This document shows, in pieces, positions 13,017-24,009 of a stretch of 64,000 nt of DNA (position 1 is the stretch's first letter; each line of letters opens with the position of its first letter). The position numbers were made by a program, and so were the translations under genes. The notes beneath the pieces were generated by a model that was not told where the DNA came from, searched no databases, and worked only from the letters and a program-made list of their open reading frames with translations. Source of the DNA: Sporosarcina limicola (GTDB lineage: Bacteria > Bacillota > Bacilli > Bacillales_A > Planococcaceae); the NCBI RefSeq assembly GCF_014873855.1, contig NZ_JADBEL010000016.1, positions 31,576 through 95,575 on the forward strand, given 5' to 3'.

Positions 13017-14045
13017 TCAGTCGGTGTAACGCTTGCCGTCTGCCGCTTTCATTAACCGGTTCATGACTGCGACACCGACGCCCGTCAAGTCTGTTTCGAC
13101 CGCTAGAATGATGTCCGCCTTAGTCAGATCACATTGCCGGAGCGCTCGGTAAAGGTTGGCCGCCATCACTTCATTGTTATCACGTGGTCCAATAGCGAAG
13201 TACCAGTCCGCATCTATGATATCCAAATTATCCGGACCGATTATCGCGACACGCTTCCCTTCGGAATGGAATACCCTGACGGCTTCGCGGATTGCCTCTG
13301 CATCGGGTTCGATGACGAAGAGAGGAGCAATTGGCGCATAATGCATATACTTCATACCTGGAGATCGGGGTGCTTTTTCACTTATATCCGCACCTGCCGC
13401 ATTTACCGGACCGACAATCTTTTCAATCATCTCCCGTGTCGTACCCCCTGGCCGCAATATGGTCGGCGGATTCGTAGTCATATCAAGTACCGTGGATTCC
13501 ACCCCGATACCTGTTTTTCCACAATCTAGAATAAGAGGTATGAGTCCTTTCAAATCATCGTGGACATGAGAAGCCTCCGTGGGACTTGGTTTCCCGCTAC
13601 GATTGGCGCTCGGGGCAGCGAGGGGTCCGTCGAGTGCACGAAGAAGTTCGAGAGCAACGAGATGATTCGGCATGCGAAGACCAACCGTTTCAACACCAGG
13701 TGTAACATTTGGTGCGATGATACCTGGAATCTTTTCAAAGACAAGTGTTAACGGCCCTGGCCAGAATGCGTCAATCAGCTCTTGTCCTTCTTCTGTTATG
13801 CCTGTCGCGTATTTTGTGACATCCTCTTTCTTGCCAATATGTACGATTAGCGGATTGTCAGACGGTCTTCCTTTAGCTTCAAAGATTTTTTGGACGGCTT
13901 GTTCATCCGTCGCAAGTGCACCGAGGCCATAGACCGTCTCCGTAGGAAAAGCGACGACACCACCATTCTTTAAAATATCCACAGCCTGTTTATATTTTTT
14001 TTCGTTATCCATAATGTTATCCACTAAAATTAGTTGCGTTTCCAT
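13017..14045 (-). CDS. ywlC: Threonylcarbamoyl-AMP synthase (Sua5/YwlC)
   Basis: Makes threonylcarbamoyl-AMP from threonine, bicarbonate and ATP for t6A37 modification of ANN-decoding tRNAs. 342 residues: YrdC domain (about 15–205, with PTETVYGLGA and SANRSGKPSPTEA) plus the C-terminal Sua5 domain (about 215–340). Full length, no defects. A DnaA-box cluster begins in its 5' end and extends upstream towards spoIIR. Confidence 0.96.
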   Translation of the reverse strand: METQLILVDNIMDNEKKYKQAVDILKNGGVVAFPTETVYGLGALATDEQAVQKIFEAKGRPSDNPLIVHIGKKEDVTKYATGITEEGQELIDAFWPGPLTLVFEKIPGIIAPNVTPGVETVGLRMPNHLVALELLRALDGPLAAPSANRSGKPSPTEASHVHDDLKGLIPLILDCGKTGIGVESTVLDMTTNPPTILRPGGTTREMIEKIVGPVNAAGADISEKAPRSPGMKYMHYAPIAPLFVIEPDAEAIREAVRVFHSEGKRVAIIGPDNLDIIDADWYFAIGPRDNNEVMAANLYRALRQCDLTKADIILAVETDLTGVGVAVMNRLMKAADGKRYTD

Positions 14046-14131
14046 AGGTTAAATCCCTTCTTATACACAGAATTTCATATTTATCCACAAAAAATGTGGA
14101 TAAGCCTATTCAAATAACCCTTTTATCCACT
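14005..14131. promoter_or_regulatory. Cluster of DnaA boxes between ywlC and spoIIR
   Basis: Three perfect DnaA boxes (TTATNCACA): TTATACACA 14061–14069, TTATCCACA 14081–14089 and TGTGGATAA (reverse) 14095–14103. Three one-mismatch boxes flank them: TTATCCATA 14005–14013, TTATCCACT 14017–14025 and TTATCCACT 14123–14131. Six sites in 127 bp is far beyond chance. B. subtilis has a DnaA-box cluster in the ywlC neighbourhood (recalled from genome-wide DnaA binding studies), so the site looks conserved. Confidence 0.75.
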
Positions 14132-14666
14132 CCCAAATGAAGAATGTCACTTTTTCTTCCTTGCCCTCTTCTTCATCATCCGGATAACAGATTTTCGGGA
14201 ATACTGCACACCACCAGTTATCTCCACGTCCGCTACCAATTGTCAAAATATACGCGTCGTAAGTCGCTTGCGGGTGAATGAAAAGCCCGGAGCGTTTAGG
14301 CGGAAATAAGGCTTCCTTTCGTTCAAGGGAGACCGTTCTACCATTCGACATTGAACTTGCCACATCAAGGATTGTGCTTTCAAGTACAGCTAAGTTATCC
14401 CCAAGTTCCTTTTTCGACTGGGATGTATTGACTGCTTTTTCGATGAGAGGCTGAATCTTGCGCTGAATTTCCATTTTGATTTGTTGATCGACAGGGGCAT
14501 CTGAATGGGCAAGAAGTCGAAAACGAATCGCATCTTCTTGAGCTGGCCCCGCTGTGAATAGCATAATAATAGACTGAATGATAATTAGCATGATAATTAG
14601 TTCGATATAGGGTACCACTTTTTCAAATCGTGTTTTAGTCCTCTTTATCTCGTAGTCTGGTAGCAT
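14106..14666 (-). CDS. spoIIR: Stage II sporulation protein R
   Basis: Forespore-made signal that activates the SpoIIGA protease in the mother-cell membrane, allowing pro-sigma-E cleavage. 186 residues: an N-terminal membrane anchor (about 20–40), then the SpoIIR domain with RFRLLAHSDAPVDQ and GDNWWCAVFPKICYP. The family's sigma-F-driven expression is not obvious from the sequence here. Confidence 0.94.
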   Translation of the reverse strand: MLPDYEIKRTKTRFEKVVPYIELIIMLIIIQSIIMLFTAGPAQEDAIRFRLLAHSDAPVDQQIKMEIQRKIQPLIEKAVNTSQSKKELGDNLAVLESTILDVASSMSNGRTVSLERKEALFPPKRSGLFIHPQATYDAYILTIGSGRGDNWWCAVFPKICYPDDEEEGKEEKVTFFIWEWIKGLFE

Positions 14667-14710
14667 TACTATCCCCTCCTACTCTGCATTGTTACCAGAG
14701 TAGGGGAAAG

Positions 14711-15565
14711 TTATTCATAAATCTTGCAATATATCATTCTGTCTTTACCATTTATATCTTTTACCGTTTCAACAGTCGCCTGAGGAAATGCTTCTTGGAA
14801 TAGTTTATGCACAGCCTGACCCTGTAGGTAACCGATTTCGACTCCTATTAGTGATGGTCTGTTCATAAGTAGTGGTAGCGTTTCTGCAAGTTTTCTATAA
14901 AAGAAAAGCCCGTCTTCATCTGCGAATAAAGCACTATGTGGTTCATGATCAAGAACAGTCGCCGACATCTGTACCGCTTCTTCATGCGCAATATACGGTG
15001 GATTTGAAAGAATGACGTCCCATTTTTCGTTCGCAATCGGCGCAGCTAGATCCCCTTGCCGAAAATGGATATCGGCTTCATTAGTCTCTGCATTTTGCAT
15101 CGCAACACAGAGCGCATCTTTACTTATATCCGTCGCTGTGACGTTTGCTTCAGGCCATTCTTTTTTGAATGAAACCGCGATAGCACCACTACCTGTTCCG
15201 ATATCTGCCACTCGAATTGCTTTATTGTGAAAAAGGTTTCGACTACGTTCAATTGCACCATAGACGAGTTCTTCTGTTTCTGGACGAGGAATGAGGACAT
15301 TTTCATCAACCTTGAATGGATATCCGTAAAAGTATTCGATGCCGATGACATATTGGACAGGCTTTCCTTCAAGTAGTTCGCCCGTTTTATTCCAAAAGGC
15401 TTTACGTTGTTCGTCAGTAAGCGGTTCACGTAAATCGGCGAGTAAAGAGGCACGATTTTTGTTTGTGATGAATTCCATCAAGATAGGCGCCATATTCGCT
15501 TCGAGTCCTTTTTCTTCTAATAAAGAAGAAGCCCGCTGGAGAGCTTCATAGATTTTTTCAATCAT
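14711..15565 (-). CDS. prmC: Release factor glutamine N5-methyltransferase
   Basis: Methylates the Gln of the GGQ motif in RF1 and RF2 using SAM. The SAM motif [16 protein letters not shown] and catalytic NPPY ([14 protein letters not shown]) are intact. Start ATG 15565 ([10 protein letters not shown]) overlaps the prfA stop by eight bases, giving 284 residues; longer in-frame starts run deep into prfA and lack family support. Placement beside its substrate gene prfA is classic. Confidence 0.94.
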   Translation of the reverse strand: MIEKIYEALQRASSLLEEKGLEANMAPILMEFITNKNRASLLADLREPLTDEQRKAFWNKTGELLEGKPVQYVIGIEYFYGYPFKVDENVLIPRPETEELVYGAIERSRNLFHNKAIRVADIGTGSGAIAVSFKKEWPEANVTATDISKDALCVAMQNAETNEADIHFRQGDLAAPIANEKWDVILSNPPYIAHEEAVQMSATVLDHEPHSALFADEDGLFFYRKLAETLPLLMNRPSLIGVEIGYLQGQAVHKLFQEAFPQATVETVKDINGKDRMIYCKIYE

Positions 15566-16634
15566 TGCGATCGAGGCTTTCGAGTCGATAGGCTTGTTCT
15601 TCCAGGATGAGTGCGTCAATGACTTCATCCATTTTCCCTTCGATGATCTGGTCGAGTTTCTGGATGGTTAGGCCAATACGGTGGTCAGTTACCCGGTTTT
15701 GCGGAAAATTATATGTGCGAATCCGTTCAGAACGATCACCTGTACCGACTGCTGATTTCCGTTTTTCATCGTATTTAGCTTGTGCTTCCCGGGTGATTTT
15801 ATCGGAAATACGGGCCCTTAGTACTTTCATCGCTTTTTCTTTGTTTTTGATTTGCGATTTTTCATCCTGACATGAAACTGTGATACCTGTTGGTAAGTGG
15901 AACAAACGAACGGCAGACATTGTTGTATTAACAGATTGACCACCTGGACCTGATGAACAGAATGTATCGGTCCGGATATCTTTTTCATGGATGATGATTT
16001 CGACTTCTTCTGCTTCCGGAAGACATGCGACGGTCGCGGTCGATGTATGGGTCCGTCCGCCTGATTCCGTTTCTGGCACACGTTGCACACGATGCGCGCC
16101 ATTTTCGAATTTCAACTTGGAGTAGGCCCCCTTGCCATTGATAAGGAAAATGATTTCCTTGAAACCGCCGAGTTCGGTTGGGGATGAATCCATTACTTCG
16201 ACTTTCCAGTTATTCGTTTCCGCGTAACGGCTATACATGCGGAACAAACTTCCAGCGAATAACGCCGCCTCATCACCTCCTGCCGCACCTCGAATTTCCA
16301 TGATAACGTTTTTATTGTCGTTCGGATCTTTCGGTACGAGCAATAATTTCAGCCGTACTTCCAGTGTTTCGATTTGTTCTTCAAGCTCGGACATTTCCAT
16401 TTTCACGAGTTCTTTCATGTCATCGTCAAGCGGGTCGTTCAACATTTCTTTTGCATTGTCATAGTGTAAACGACCATTTTTGTATTCACGATACGTTTCA
16501 ACCGTATCTTGTAGGTTAGATTGCTCTTTCGAATAGTCGCGAAGTTTGGTAATATCGCTCACGACATCAGGGTCACTTAGCAATTCATTTAAATGGTCGT
16601 ATCGGTCTTCGACGACTTGAAGCCTTTCAAACAT
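15558..16634 (-). CDS. prfA: Peptide chain release factor 1
   Basis: Recognises UAA and UAG stop codons and triggers peptidyl-tRNA hydrolysis. The GGQ motif is in [12 protein letters not shown]. Start ATG 16634 ([12 protein letters not shown]) behind GAGGTG gives 358 residues, typical of Bacillus RF1; an in-frame upstream ATG at 16673 adds 13 unlikely residues. Coupled to prmC by overlap. Confidence 0.97.
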   Translation of the reverse strand: MFERLQVVEDRYDHLNELLSDPDVVSDITKLRDYSKEQSNLQDTVETYREYKNGRLHYDNAKEMLNDPLDDDMKELVKMEMSELEEQIETLEVRLKLLLVPKDPNDNKNVIMEIRGAAGGDEAALFAGSLFRMYSRYAETNNWKVEVMDSSPTELGGFKEIIFLINGKGAYSKLKFENGAHRVQRVPETESGGRTHTSTATVACLPEAEEVEIIIHEKDIRTDTFCSSGPGGQSVNTTMSAVRLFHLPTGITVSCQDEKSQIKNKEKAMKVLRARISDKITREAQAKYDEKRKSAVGTGDRSERIRTYNFPQNRVTDHRIGLTIQKLDQIIEGKMDEVIDALILEEQAYRLESLDRND

Positions 16635-16744
16635 AGTGTACACCTCATTTTCAGGACTGTTTTGTACGTTCATTGTACGGGATACGGCTGGTTAAATACA
16701 GTTTTTTCTCCGCGGATGGCGAGTTGACAACGTGTCATCGCGAT

Positions 16745-16771
16745 AAAACCCGTCCAGATTCTTCGGACGGG
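16745..16771 (-). terminator. Terminator after tdk
   Basis: CCCGTCC and GGACGGG (16749–16755, 16765–16771) form a stem. On the minus strand it is followed by TTTTATCG, 10 bp beyond the tdk stop. Confidence 0.8.
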
Positions 16772-16781
16772 CCATTCAACT

Positions 16782-17378
16782 TTATTCTTTTACGGCTGAT
16801 ATGCCTTTTGGTACTTCGTGATGCTGGCGGCATCTTGGTTCGTATGCCTCTGAGGCTCCAACAAGGATGATTGGATCGTTATAGCCTGCTGGTGTGCCGT
16901 TGATGAGTCGTTGCGTCCTGCTTGATGGGGAGCCGCATACTGTACAGACGGCTTGTAGCTTTGTGACATGTTCAGCAACTGCCATTAGCTGAGGCATCGG
17001 TCCGAATGGTTCCCCGCGGAAATCCTGGTCAAGTCCGGCGACGATGACGCGGAATCCCCGGTCTGCTAATTCCATTGCTGCATCGACAATTCCTTCATCA
17101 AAAAATTGAGCTTCGTCGATTGCGATGACATCATAGTTATCTGAAATGAATTCTTTAATGTGAGTTGAACTAGCGATTGGATTGGCGATGATCGTTGTTC
17201 CATTATGGCTAACGACCGCCTCTTCACTATAACGGTCATCGATTTCTGGTTTGAATACTGCGATTTTTTGTTTCGCAAATTGGGCCCGGCGTATTCGACG
17301 TATCAATTCCTCCGATTTCCCTGAAAACATACTACCGCAAATAACTTCAATCCAGCCGCCTTGCATTGTTACGTACAT
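16782..17378 (-). CDS. tdk: Thymidine kinase
   Basis: Phosphorylates thymidine to dTMP with ATP. Walker [15 protein letters not shown], Walker B IDEAQFFD and the zinc-binding cysteines (CTVCGS and the C-terminal PRCRQHH) are present. Start ATG 17378 (MYVTMQGGW) after AAAGGGG gives 198 residues; the in-frame TTG at 17399 overlaps that binding site. Position between rpmE and prfA matches B. subtilis. Confidence 0.96.
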   Translation of the reverse strand: MYVTMQGGWIEVICGSMFSGKSEELIRRIRRAQFAKQKIAVFKPEIDDRYSEEAVVSHNGTTIIANPIASSTHIKEFISDNYDVIAIDEAQFFDEGIVDAAMELADRGFRVIVAGLDQDFRGEPFGPMPQLMAVAEHVTKLQAVCTVCGSPSSRTQRLINGTPAGYNDPIILVGASEAYEPRCRQHHEVPKGISAVKE

Positions 17379-17512
17379 GCCAATTCCCCTTTCGCCCAAT
17401 TATGATCATATATAGATTCTCTCTATGTTCATTGGAATTTCTATCATACCCGAAGCCGCACCGAAATTAACGTCTTTTTTTCGTGCACTGCTATTTTATA
17501 CAGATTACAAAA

Positions 17513-17556
17513 AGAAATACCCGTTAGGCGCATATGCACCTGACGGGTATTGCGAA
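17513..17556 (-). terminator. Terminator after rpmE
   Basis: Stem AATACCCGT-AGG / CCT-ACGGGTATT around an 11-nt loop, with TTTCTTTTTG following on the minus strand. It starts about five bases after the rpmE stop. Confidence 0.8.
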
Positions 17557-17560
17557 AGCC

Positions 17561-17782
17561 TTATGCTTGGTCGCTAAGTTCTTCTTTAAGGCCATATTTT
17601 TTGTTGAAGCGGTCGACGCGGCCGTCCGCTGCAGCAAATTTCTGACGTCCAGTGTAGAATGGGTGACATTCTGAGCAAAGCTCAATTCGGATGTCCCCTT
17701 TTACAGAACCTGTTTCAAACGTGTTTCCACATGAACAAATAACAGTTGCTAATTTATAAGCTGGATGAATTCCTGCTTTCAT
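17561..17782 (-). CDS. rpmE: 50S ribosomal protein L31 (zinc type)
   Basis: Large-subunit protein, zinc-binding C+ form: CSCG near residue 16 and CSEC near residue 36 supply the ligands. 73 residues ending [17 protein letters not shown] 17782 follows an AGGAGAGAG site. Presence of the zinc ligands suggests a zinc-free paralogue, if any, is elsewhere. Confidence 0.97.
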   Translation of the reverse strand: MKAGIHPAYKLATVICSCGNTFETGSVKGDIRIELCSECHPFYTGRQKFAAADGRVDRFNKKYGLKEELSDQA

Positions 17783-17982
17783 CAATCTCTCTCCTCTCGC
17801 CCTGGACCATCTGGAACAGAGTTATATTATAGGGGTATTGCAAGACTGATGCCTTACACGGTCCGTATTTATCAACCGTATATGCAGCAGATGGCAGTTA
17901 CCATACTTAAAGTATTATAACAAATTTGCTTTTCCCATGCAACTATTTTTATTGTCTATTTGGCGAAATTAACCCCAATCCC

Positions 17983-19272
17983 TTATAACAATCCCTTGCC
18001 ATTACGATGGGCTTTCATTTCCTCATTGAGCTTATTAAAGAACTCTTCATTCGTTTTTGTCTGGCCCAGTTTTTTCATGAAACGTTCTGTAAAATCATGC
18101 GCACTGGAAAACGTTTTCCTGATTGCCCATAATCTATCCAGTTGGTCAGTTGGGATAAGCAACTCTTCTTTCCGTGTTCCTGAACGACGGATATCAAGTG
18201 CAGGAAAGATTCGACGCTCAGCCAGACTTCTGTCAAGATGAAGTTCCATGTTTCCTGTTCCTTTGAACTCTTCATAAATGACTTCGTCCATCCGGGAACC
18301 CGTATCTATCAATGCAGTCGCAAGAATCGTGAGACTACCGCCTTCTTCAAGATTACGTGCCGCACCAAAGAACCGTTTCGGACGATGGAATGCAGCCGGG
18401 TCGATCCCACCTGACAGTGTACGTCCACTCGGTGGAATGACAAGATTGTAAGCACGGGCAAGTCGTGTGATGGAGTCCATAAGGATGATAACATCCCGTT
18501 TGTGTTCCACAAGTCGCATCGCTCTTTCTAAGACAAGTTCAGCCACTTTGACATGATTCTCCGGTACTTCATCGAATGTCGAACTAACAACGTCAGCTTT
18601 AACTGAACGTTCGATATCCGTCACTTCTTCCGGTCTTTCATCAATAAGGAGAACAATCAATTCCGCTTCCGGATGATTAATGGAAATAGCGTTCGCAATT
18701 TCCTTAAGCAACATTGTTTTCCCTGCTTTTGGGGGTGCGACAACTAAACCACGCTGCCCGAAACCGACTGGCGAGACGAGATCCATAATACGTGCTGATA
18801 GTTTCGATGGATCTGTTATCGTTTCAAGCTTGATATGACGATCTGGATAAAGCGGTGTGAGCGCTGGGAAGTGGACACGTTCACGTGCGACTTCTGGATC
18901 TTCTCCATTGACCGCTTCTACCTGAAGGAGTCCATAATAACGTTCCGACTCTTTGGGAGGCCGAACTTTGCCTGACACTTTGTCCCCGTTTCGGAGGTCG
19001 AAGCGACGGATTTGCGAGGCGGAAATATAGATATCTTCCGAACTCGGAGAATAATTGATTGGGCGAAGGAAGCCGTATCCTTCCGATTGGATGATTTCAA
19101 GTACGCCTTCCAAGAAGAAAAAACCTTCCTGTTCGGCCCTTATTTTCAGGATTGCAAAGATTAATTCTCTTTTTGTTAGTTTTCCATAGTAGGCAATTTT
19201 GTACTGTTTCGCGAGGGCATATAACTCTTTTAGTGTCATATTTTCCAGCGCCGACAATGTCATTATCGTCAT
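17983..19272 (-). CDS. rho: Transcription termination factor Rho
   Basis: Hexameric RNA helicase for factor-dependent termination. N-terminal Rho-N domain ([16 protein letters not shown]), cold-shock RNA-binding domain ([19 protein letters not shown]), then RecA-type ATPase with Walker [10 protein letters not shown] and the motif [13 protein letters not shown]. 429 residues, full length. Located between rpmE and glpX as in B. subtilis. Confidence 0.98.
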   Translation of the reverse strand: MTIMTLSALENMTLKELYALAKQYKIAYYGKLTKRELIFAILKIRAEQEGFFFLEGVLEIIQSEGYGFLRPINYSPSSEDIYISASQIRRFDLRNGDKVSGKVRPPKESERYYGLLQVEAVNGEDPEVARERVHFPALTPLYPDRHIKLETITDPSKLSARIMDLVSPVGFGQRGLVVAPPKAGKTMLLKEIANAISINHPEAELIVLLIDERPEEVTDIERSVKADVVSSTFDEVPENHVKVAELVLERAMRLVEHKRDVIILMDSITRLARAYNLVIPPSGRTLSGGIDPAAFHRPKRFFGAARNLEEGGSLTILATALIDTGSRMDEVIYEEFKGTGNMELHLDRSLAERRIFPALDIRRSGTRKEELLIPTDQLDRLWAIRKTFSSAHDFTERFMKKLGQTKTNEEFFNKLNEEMKAHRNGKGLL

Positions 19273-19399
19273 TTCTTGGCACCACTCTTTACGTTAATGG
19301 GTTTTTTACAGAGGTTTTCTCATCATTCGATAAGGGTTTACAAGTAGTTCCTGTGCAAGGGAAGATGCCCGACTTACAGCCGCCGGGCGATGAGGTCAT

Positions 19400-20365
19400 T
19401 CAATCTTGCATAACGAGCAGAGGTTTTTTCTTCATGCTATGTCGGCCTTCCACAAACCGGATTGTTCCCGACTTTGAACGCATAACAAGTGAATGTGTCT
19501 CACTAAAACCGTCTTTGAATTGTACGCCTCGGAGTAGTTCTCCATCCGTTACGCCAGTTGCAGCAAAAATCGCATCGTCACCTTTTACGAGGTCATCCAT
19601 ATAGAGCACCTTGCTTACATCGATGCCCATTTTTTTGCATCGCTCGGCTTCCGCTTCATTGGAAGGGACAAGACGACCTTGGATTTCGCCGCCAAGACAT
19701 TTCAATCCGACCGCAGCAATAACGCCTTCCGGTGCTCCACCAAGTCCAAACAGAATATCGACGCCTGTTTCGTCGAATGCAGTATTAATGGCTGCCGCCA
19801 CGTCTCCATCATTTATAAGTTTGATACGTGCACCAGCAGCGCGAATTTCTTCGATGATTGCAGAATGGCGCTCCCTATTCAATACGGTCGCAACGACGTC
19901 TCCGATATCTTTGTTTTTAGCTTTGGCGACAGCATAAAGGTTATCTGTCACAGACGCATCGATATCGATTTTTCCGACCGCTTCTGGACCGACCGCAATT
20001 TTGTCCATATACATATCCGGTGCATTTAGAAGATTGCCTTTATCTGCGATCGCAATGACTGCTAGTGCATTCCAGCCCCCTGCCGCAACGATATTCGTTC
20101 CTTCAAGAGGGTCGACCGCAACATCCACTTCCGGGCCATAGCCCGTTCCAAGCGCTTCGCCGATGTAGAGCATAGGTGCCTCGTCCATTTCCCCTTCACC
20201 AATTACAACAATTCCTTGCATCGGGATTGTGTCAAATACGGTACGCATCGCTGTTGTTGCAGCGTCGTCCGCTTCATTTTTTAATCCGCGTCCCATCCAA
20301 CGTGAAGCCGATACAGCTGCCGCCTCTGTGACACGAACTAATTCCATTGATAAACTTCGTTCCAT
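19400..20365 (-). CDS. glpX: Fructose-1,6-bisphosphatase class II (GlpX)
   Basis: Gluconeogenic hydrolysis of fructose 1,6-bisphosphate. 321 residues; metal-binding motifs [11 protein letters not shown] and DPLEGT are intact. ATG 20365 follows GGGAGGAAC. In a glycolysis/gluconeogenesis neighbourhood with fba and tal. The 127-bp gap to rho holds only a weak GC-rich hairpin. Confidence 0.95.
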   Translation of the reverse strand: MERSLSMELVRVTEAAAVSASRWMGRGLKNEADDAATTAMRTVFDTIPMQGIVVIGEGEMDEAPMLYIGEALGTGYGPEVDVAVDPLEGTNIVAAGGWNALAVIAIADKGNLLNAPDMYMDKIAVGPEAVGKIDIDASVTDNLYAVAKAKNKDIGDVVATVLNRERHSAIIEEIRAAGARIKLINDGDVAAAINTAFDETGVDILFGLGGAPEGVIAAVGLKCLGGEIQGRLVPSNEAEAERCKKMGIDVSKVLYMDDLVKGDDAIFAATGVTDGELLRGVQFKDGFSETHSLVMRSKSGTIRFVEGRHSMKKKPLLVMQD

Positions 20366-20433
20366 TTGTGTTCCTCCCGTTTTACGAGTAAGCCCGTAGG
20401 ATTTGCTACTTTTACAATTATATCATAGGGGCT

Positions 20434-20487
20434 GTTCAAAAAGTCTGGACTTGTACAGGTATATACAGACTTCCACCCTTTTTGAAC
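20434..20487 (-). terminator. Hairpin after murZ, probable terminator
   Basis: A perfect 10-bp inverted repeat GTTCAAAAAG / CTTTTTGAAC encloses AGTCTG / CAGACT. It lies 32 bp beyond the murZ stop. Confidence 0.6.
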
Positions 20488-20518
20488 TCTATATCCCAGT
20501 CATAACCAATACTTTTGG

Positions 20519-21796
20519 TTATTCATTGACTACAGCCTCTTCCGGAATTGTCACTTTTTGAATATCAGCACCAATTCCACGAAGTTTTTCGATGAGTGAA
20601 CTATAGCCCCGCTCAATATGTTGGATTTCCTGAACTTCTGTCACTCCGTCAGCAATAAGCCCCGCAATGACCAGTGCTGCCCCTGCACGTAAATCCGATG
20701 CACGCACTGTAGCCGCCTGAAGTGGTGTCGATCCAGCTAGGATTGCAGAACGTCCTTCGACTCGTGCATCAGCATTCATCCTACGAAGTTCGTCAATCTG
20801 TTTGAATCTAGCCGGATAAATCGTATCTGTAATGACTGAAGAACCGGTTGCTTGTGTAAGCAAAACGGAAAATGGTTGCTGAAGATCCGTCGGAAAACCT
20901 GGATAGACAAGTGTTTTCACATCGACAGCTTGTAGATTTCTTGACTTTGGAATGAAGATCTGCTCTTCCCCTTCGACGATGTCGATGCCCATTTCCCGCA
21001 GTTTCGCCGTAAGTGCCTCGACATGGAATGGAATGACATTATCGATTGTAATGCCGTCGCCCGCAACAGCCGCCATAATCATGAACGTACCCGCTTCGAT
21101 TCTATCTGGAATAATTGTATGCTTTGTTCCATGCAATTTATCCACACCTTCGATTCGAATGACATTCGTTCCTGCCCCTTTGATTTCAGCACCCATATTA
21201 GATAGCAACGTGGCGACATCGATGATTTCAGGCTCTTTTGCTGCATTTTCGATTGTCGTTCTCCCTTTTGCAAGTACCGCCGCCAACATAATATTGATTG
21301 TTGCACCAACACTCGCAACGTCTAAGTAGATTTTCGCGCCACGCAGTTCTTCCGCTCGCAAATAGATGGCTCCATGTTCGTTCGTCACTTTTGCACCAAG
21401 CGCCTCAAAACCTTTTATATGTTGATCAATCGGCCTTGGCCCTAGGTGGCATCCGCCTGGAAGTCCAATAACTGCGTTTTTAAACCGTCCAAGGATTGCA
21501 CCCATCATATAGTAGGAAGCACGTAGTTTCTTAACATTCCCGTTTGGAAGAGGCATAGCAATCATTTCTGTCGGATCGATAATCATTTTCCCAGCGTTAA
21601 AATCGACTTTACCCCCGATATCTTCAAGTAACGCCTGAAGAGTCAAGACATCTGAAATTTCTGGAAGTCCTTCAATCGTTACGGGAGAATCAGCTAGTAT
21701 AGAAGCCGGGATAAGGGCGACTGCACTATTTTTTGCTCCACTTACTTTAATTGTCCCTTTTAATGGTTTTCCACCTGTTATTTTATAAACATCCAT
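20519..21796 (-). CDS. murZ: UDP-N-acetylglucosamine 1-carboxyvinyltransferase (MurZ/MurAB type)
   Basis: First committed step of peptidoglycan synthesis, transfer of enolpyruvate from PEP to UDP-GlcNAc. The active-site Cys is in [14 protein letters not shown]. Start ATG 21796 (MDVYKITGG) behind AAAGGAGAA gives 425 residues; a long in-frame extension upstream overlaps tal and is rejected. The tal–fba neighbourhood identifies it as the second Firmicutes MurA (MurAB/MurZ) rather than MurAA. Confidence 0.94.
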   Translation of the reverse strand: MDVYKITGGKPLKGTIKVSGAKNSAVALIPASILADSPVTIEGLPEISDVLTLQALLEDIGGKVDFNAGKMIIDPTEMIAMPLPNGNVKKLRASYYMMGAILGRFKNAVIGLPGGCHLGPRPIDQHIKGFEALGAKVTNEHGAIYLRAEELRGAKIYLDVASVGATINIMLAAVLAKGRTTIENAAKEPEIIDVATLLSNMGAEIKGAGTNVIRIEGVDKLHGTKHTIIPDRIEAGTFMIMAAVAGDGITIDNVIPFHVEALTAKLREMGIDIVEGEEQIFIPKSRNLQAVDVKTLVYPGFPTDLQQPFSVLLTQATGSSVITDTIYPARFKQIDELRRMNADARVEGRSAILAGSTPLQAATVRASDLRAGAALVIAGLIADGVTEVQEIQHIERGYSSLIEKLRGIGADIQKVTIPEEAVVNE

Positions 21797-21815
21797 ACTA
21801 TTCTCCTTTGATACA

Positions 21816-22463
21816 TCACTTGTTCTTTCTAGTTTCCCAATCCGCAAGAAATGCTTCAATTCCTTTGTCTGTTAACGGATGGTTAAACAGTTGTTTCAAC
21901 ACGTTGAATGGTGTTGTTGCAATATGCGCCCCATGAAGTGCCGCATCCGTAATATGCTGCGGACTACGAATGGAGGCGGCGATAATCTCTGTTTTAAGTT
22001 CATGGATTGTGAAAATATCCGCGATTGTTCCAATAAGTGACATACCGTCTTGCCCGATATCATCAAGTCGTCCGAGGAATGGGGATACGTAAGTAGCGCC
22101 TGCACGCGCGGCTAGGAGTGCTTGGTTTGCGCTGAAGATGAGTGTTACATTCGTTTTGATGCCCTCTTTAGAGAACACTGAACAAGCTTTCAAACCTTCT
22201 GGTGTCATTGGTAATTTCACCGTGATGTTTGGAGCAATTTTAGCAAGTTCGCGTCCTTCCTTGATCATTCCTTCCGCATCGAGTGCGATGACTTCCGCAC
22301 TAATAGAACCAGGGACAAGCGCAGAAATTTCACGCAATCTATCATGAAACGGTACGTCTTCCTTTGCGACGAGTGATGGATTTGTCGTAACTCCAGACAA
22401 AATTCCCCAGCTATGTGCTTCCTTAATTTCTTCGAAGTTTGCCGTATCAATGAAAAATTTCAT
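21816..22463 (-). CDS. tal: Transaldolase / fructose-6-phosphate aldolase family (YwjH)
   Basis: Small class I aldolase, 215 residues (TalC/FSA subfamily); the Schiff-base Lys is in [11 protein letters not shown]. In B. subtilis YwjH acts as a transaldolase of the pentose phosphate pathway. It begins [13 protein letters not shown]. Order fba–tal–murZ is conserved. Transaldolase and fructose-6-phosphate aldolase activity cannot be told apart by eye. Confidence 0.92.
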   Translation of the reverse strand: MKFFIDTANFEEIKEAHSWGILSGVTTNPSLVAKEDVPFHDRLREISALVPGSISAEVIALDAEGMIKEGRELAKIAPNITVKLPMTPEGLKACSVFSKEGIKTNVTLIFSANQALLAARAGATYVSPFLGRLDDIGQDGMSLIGTIADIFTIHELKTEIIAASIRSPQHITDAALHGAHIATTPFNVLKQLFNHPLTDKGIEAFLADWETRKNK

Positions 22464-22487
22464 TTATTATTCCTCCTTATATAATGG

Positions 22488-22530
22488 AAAAGAAGGAGAA
22501 TGCATCATCAAAAAGATGCTTCTCCTTATT
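22488..22530 (-). terminator. Hairpin between fba and tal
   Basis: GGAGAATGCATC (22495–22506) pairs with GATGCTTCTCC (22515–22525) with one mismatch; a TTCTTTTCC tract follows on the minus strand. Probable terminator or partial terminator after fba. Confidence 0.7.
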
Positions 22531-22539
22531 CTATCTCAA

Positions 22540-23397
22540 TTATGCTTTTTGCGAGCTACCGAATTCGCGCATTTTACCAATGACCGTTTTTTTAATGGTT
22601 TCACGCATTGGAGCCAAGAATTTCCTTGGATCATACACTTCGGAATCAGCCGCAAGTATTTCACGTACTGTTTTTGTTCCTTCAATTTGGTTTTCTGTAT
22701 TCACATTAATTTTCGCTGTTCCAAGTGAAATGGCTCGTTGAATATCTTTTGTTGGAATCCCTGTACCACCGTGCAGAACAAGAGGCAAATCAGATTGGCT
22801 TGAAATCTCTTCCATCTCTTTGAAGCCGAGGTTCGGTTCGCCTTTATAAGGACCATGTACCGATCCCAGTGCAGGTGCAAGGCAGTCAATTGATGTCTTT
22901 TCGACAAGTTCATTACATTCCGCAGGGTTCGCATAAATAACGCCTTCAGCAATTATATCATCTTCTTGACCACCGACGACACCTAGCTCCGCTTCTACGG
23001 AAATACCACGTTCATGTGCATATGCCACAACTTTTTTCGTAATTTCAATATTTTCCACAAGTGGTTTCGATGAAGCGTCAATCATAACGGAAGTAAAGCC
23101 TGCGTCAATCGCTTCTTTGCATTTTTCGAAACTTGAACCATGATCAAGATGAATTGCAACAGGAACTGTTGTCTGGTAGTCATGCATCAATCCTTTTACC
23201 ATATTGACGACCGTTGTGAAACCGCCCATATAACGTGCCGCGCCTTCTGAAACGCCAAGAATCACAGGTGATTGTTCTTCCTGTGCTGCCTGCAAAATCG
23301 CTTGTATATATTCAAGGTTATTCAAATTGAACTGACCAATAGCATAGCCTTCTTTTTTTCCTTTAATCATCATTTCTTTCATAGAAACGAGTCCCAT
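22540..23397 (-). CDS. fbaA: Class II fructose-1,6-bisphosphate aldolase
   Basis: Zinc-dependent cleavage of fructose 1,6-bisphosphate in glycolysis. 285 residues. Zinc-site motif [13 protein letters not shown], then [13 protein letters not shown] and the phosphate-binding LHGGTGIP and [11 protein letters not shown] 23397 after AAGGAGGAA. Lies between spo0F and tal as in B. subtilis. Confidence 0.97.
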   Translation of the reverse strand: MGLVSMKEMMIKGKKEGYAIGQFNLNNLEYIQAILQAAQEEQSPVILGVSEGAARYMGGFTTVVNMVKGLMHDYQTTVPVAIHLDHGSSFEKCKEAIDAGFTSVMIDASSKPLVENIEITKKVVAYAHERGISVEAELGVVGGQEDDIIAEGVIYANPAECNELVEKTSIDCLAPALGSVHGPYKGEPNLGFKEMEEISSQSDLPLVLHGGTGIPTKDIQRAISLGTAKINVNTENQIEGTKTVREILAADSEVYDPRKFLAPMRETIKKTVIGKMREFGSSQKA

Positions 23398-23473
23398 GCG
23401 AATTCCTCCTTTGGATATCGAAATGAAAACTTTGTGTATGCGTTTATCTTTTATTTACCTCTATTATCATATC

Positions 23474-23503
23474 AAAAACAGACAGTGTTTACCACTGTCT
23501 GCT
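23474..23503 (-). terminator. Terminator after spo0F
   Basis: Perfect stem CAGACAGTG / CACTGTCTG with a five-base loop, then TTTTTGAT on the minus strand; it begins four bases after the spo0F stop. Confidence 0.9.
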
Positions 23504-23506
23504 TTG

Positions 23507-23866
23507 TCAGTTTTCAAACATCGCGATGACTGCATCACGGACCTCATAAATATCGAATGGTTTTGTAAAATATTTTACCGCGCCAATTTCCAACGCATCG
23601 TCAATCAGTTCGATTTCTCCATAAGCAGTCATCATGATTACCGGAACTTCTGGCCAACCGCTTTTCAATCTTTTCAACACTTCGATTCCGTCGATTCCAG
23701 GCATCTTCATATCGAGAAGTACACAGCCCGGGACTTCTTCTTCTAATGCTTGAAGTGCTTCCATTCCATTCGCGGCAAGCCGCGTCTTAAACCCTTCTTG
23801 GCGAAACACTTCGTCAAGAAGAAGTCGGATGCCTGTTTGATCGTCTACGATTAACAAACTTTTCAA
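23507..23866 (-). CDS. spo0F: Sporulation phosphorelay response regulator Spo0F
   Basis: Single receiver domain that takes phosphate from the sporulation kinases and passes it to Spo0B. 119 residues with the acidic pocket DDQTGIR, phosphorylation Asp in LLDMKMPGIDGIE, Thr in MMTAYG and Lys in YFTKPFD. No output domain, as expected. Start TTG 23866 with AAGGGGTG. Synteny with fbaA supports Spo0F. Confidence 0.95.
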   Translation of the reverse strand: MKSLLIVDDQTGIRLLLDEVFRQEGFKTRLAANGMEALQALEEEVPGCVLLDMKMPGIDGIEVLKRLKSGWPEVPVIMMTAYGEIELIDDALEIGAVKYFTKPFDIYEVRDAVIAMFEN

Positions 23867-24009
23867 TACGCACCCCTTCTTCCTTATATCTCACTAAGTT
23901 GTATACTAATACTTATTTGACAAATCATTGTTATTTCCTTCTTTTTTCGAATGAATAACTTTTTGCTTTCCCTATGATTAATTCTTATACTTGGCTAGAG
24001 GTGGTAATT

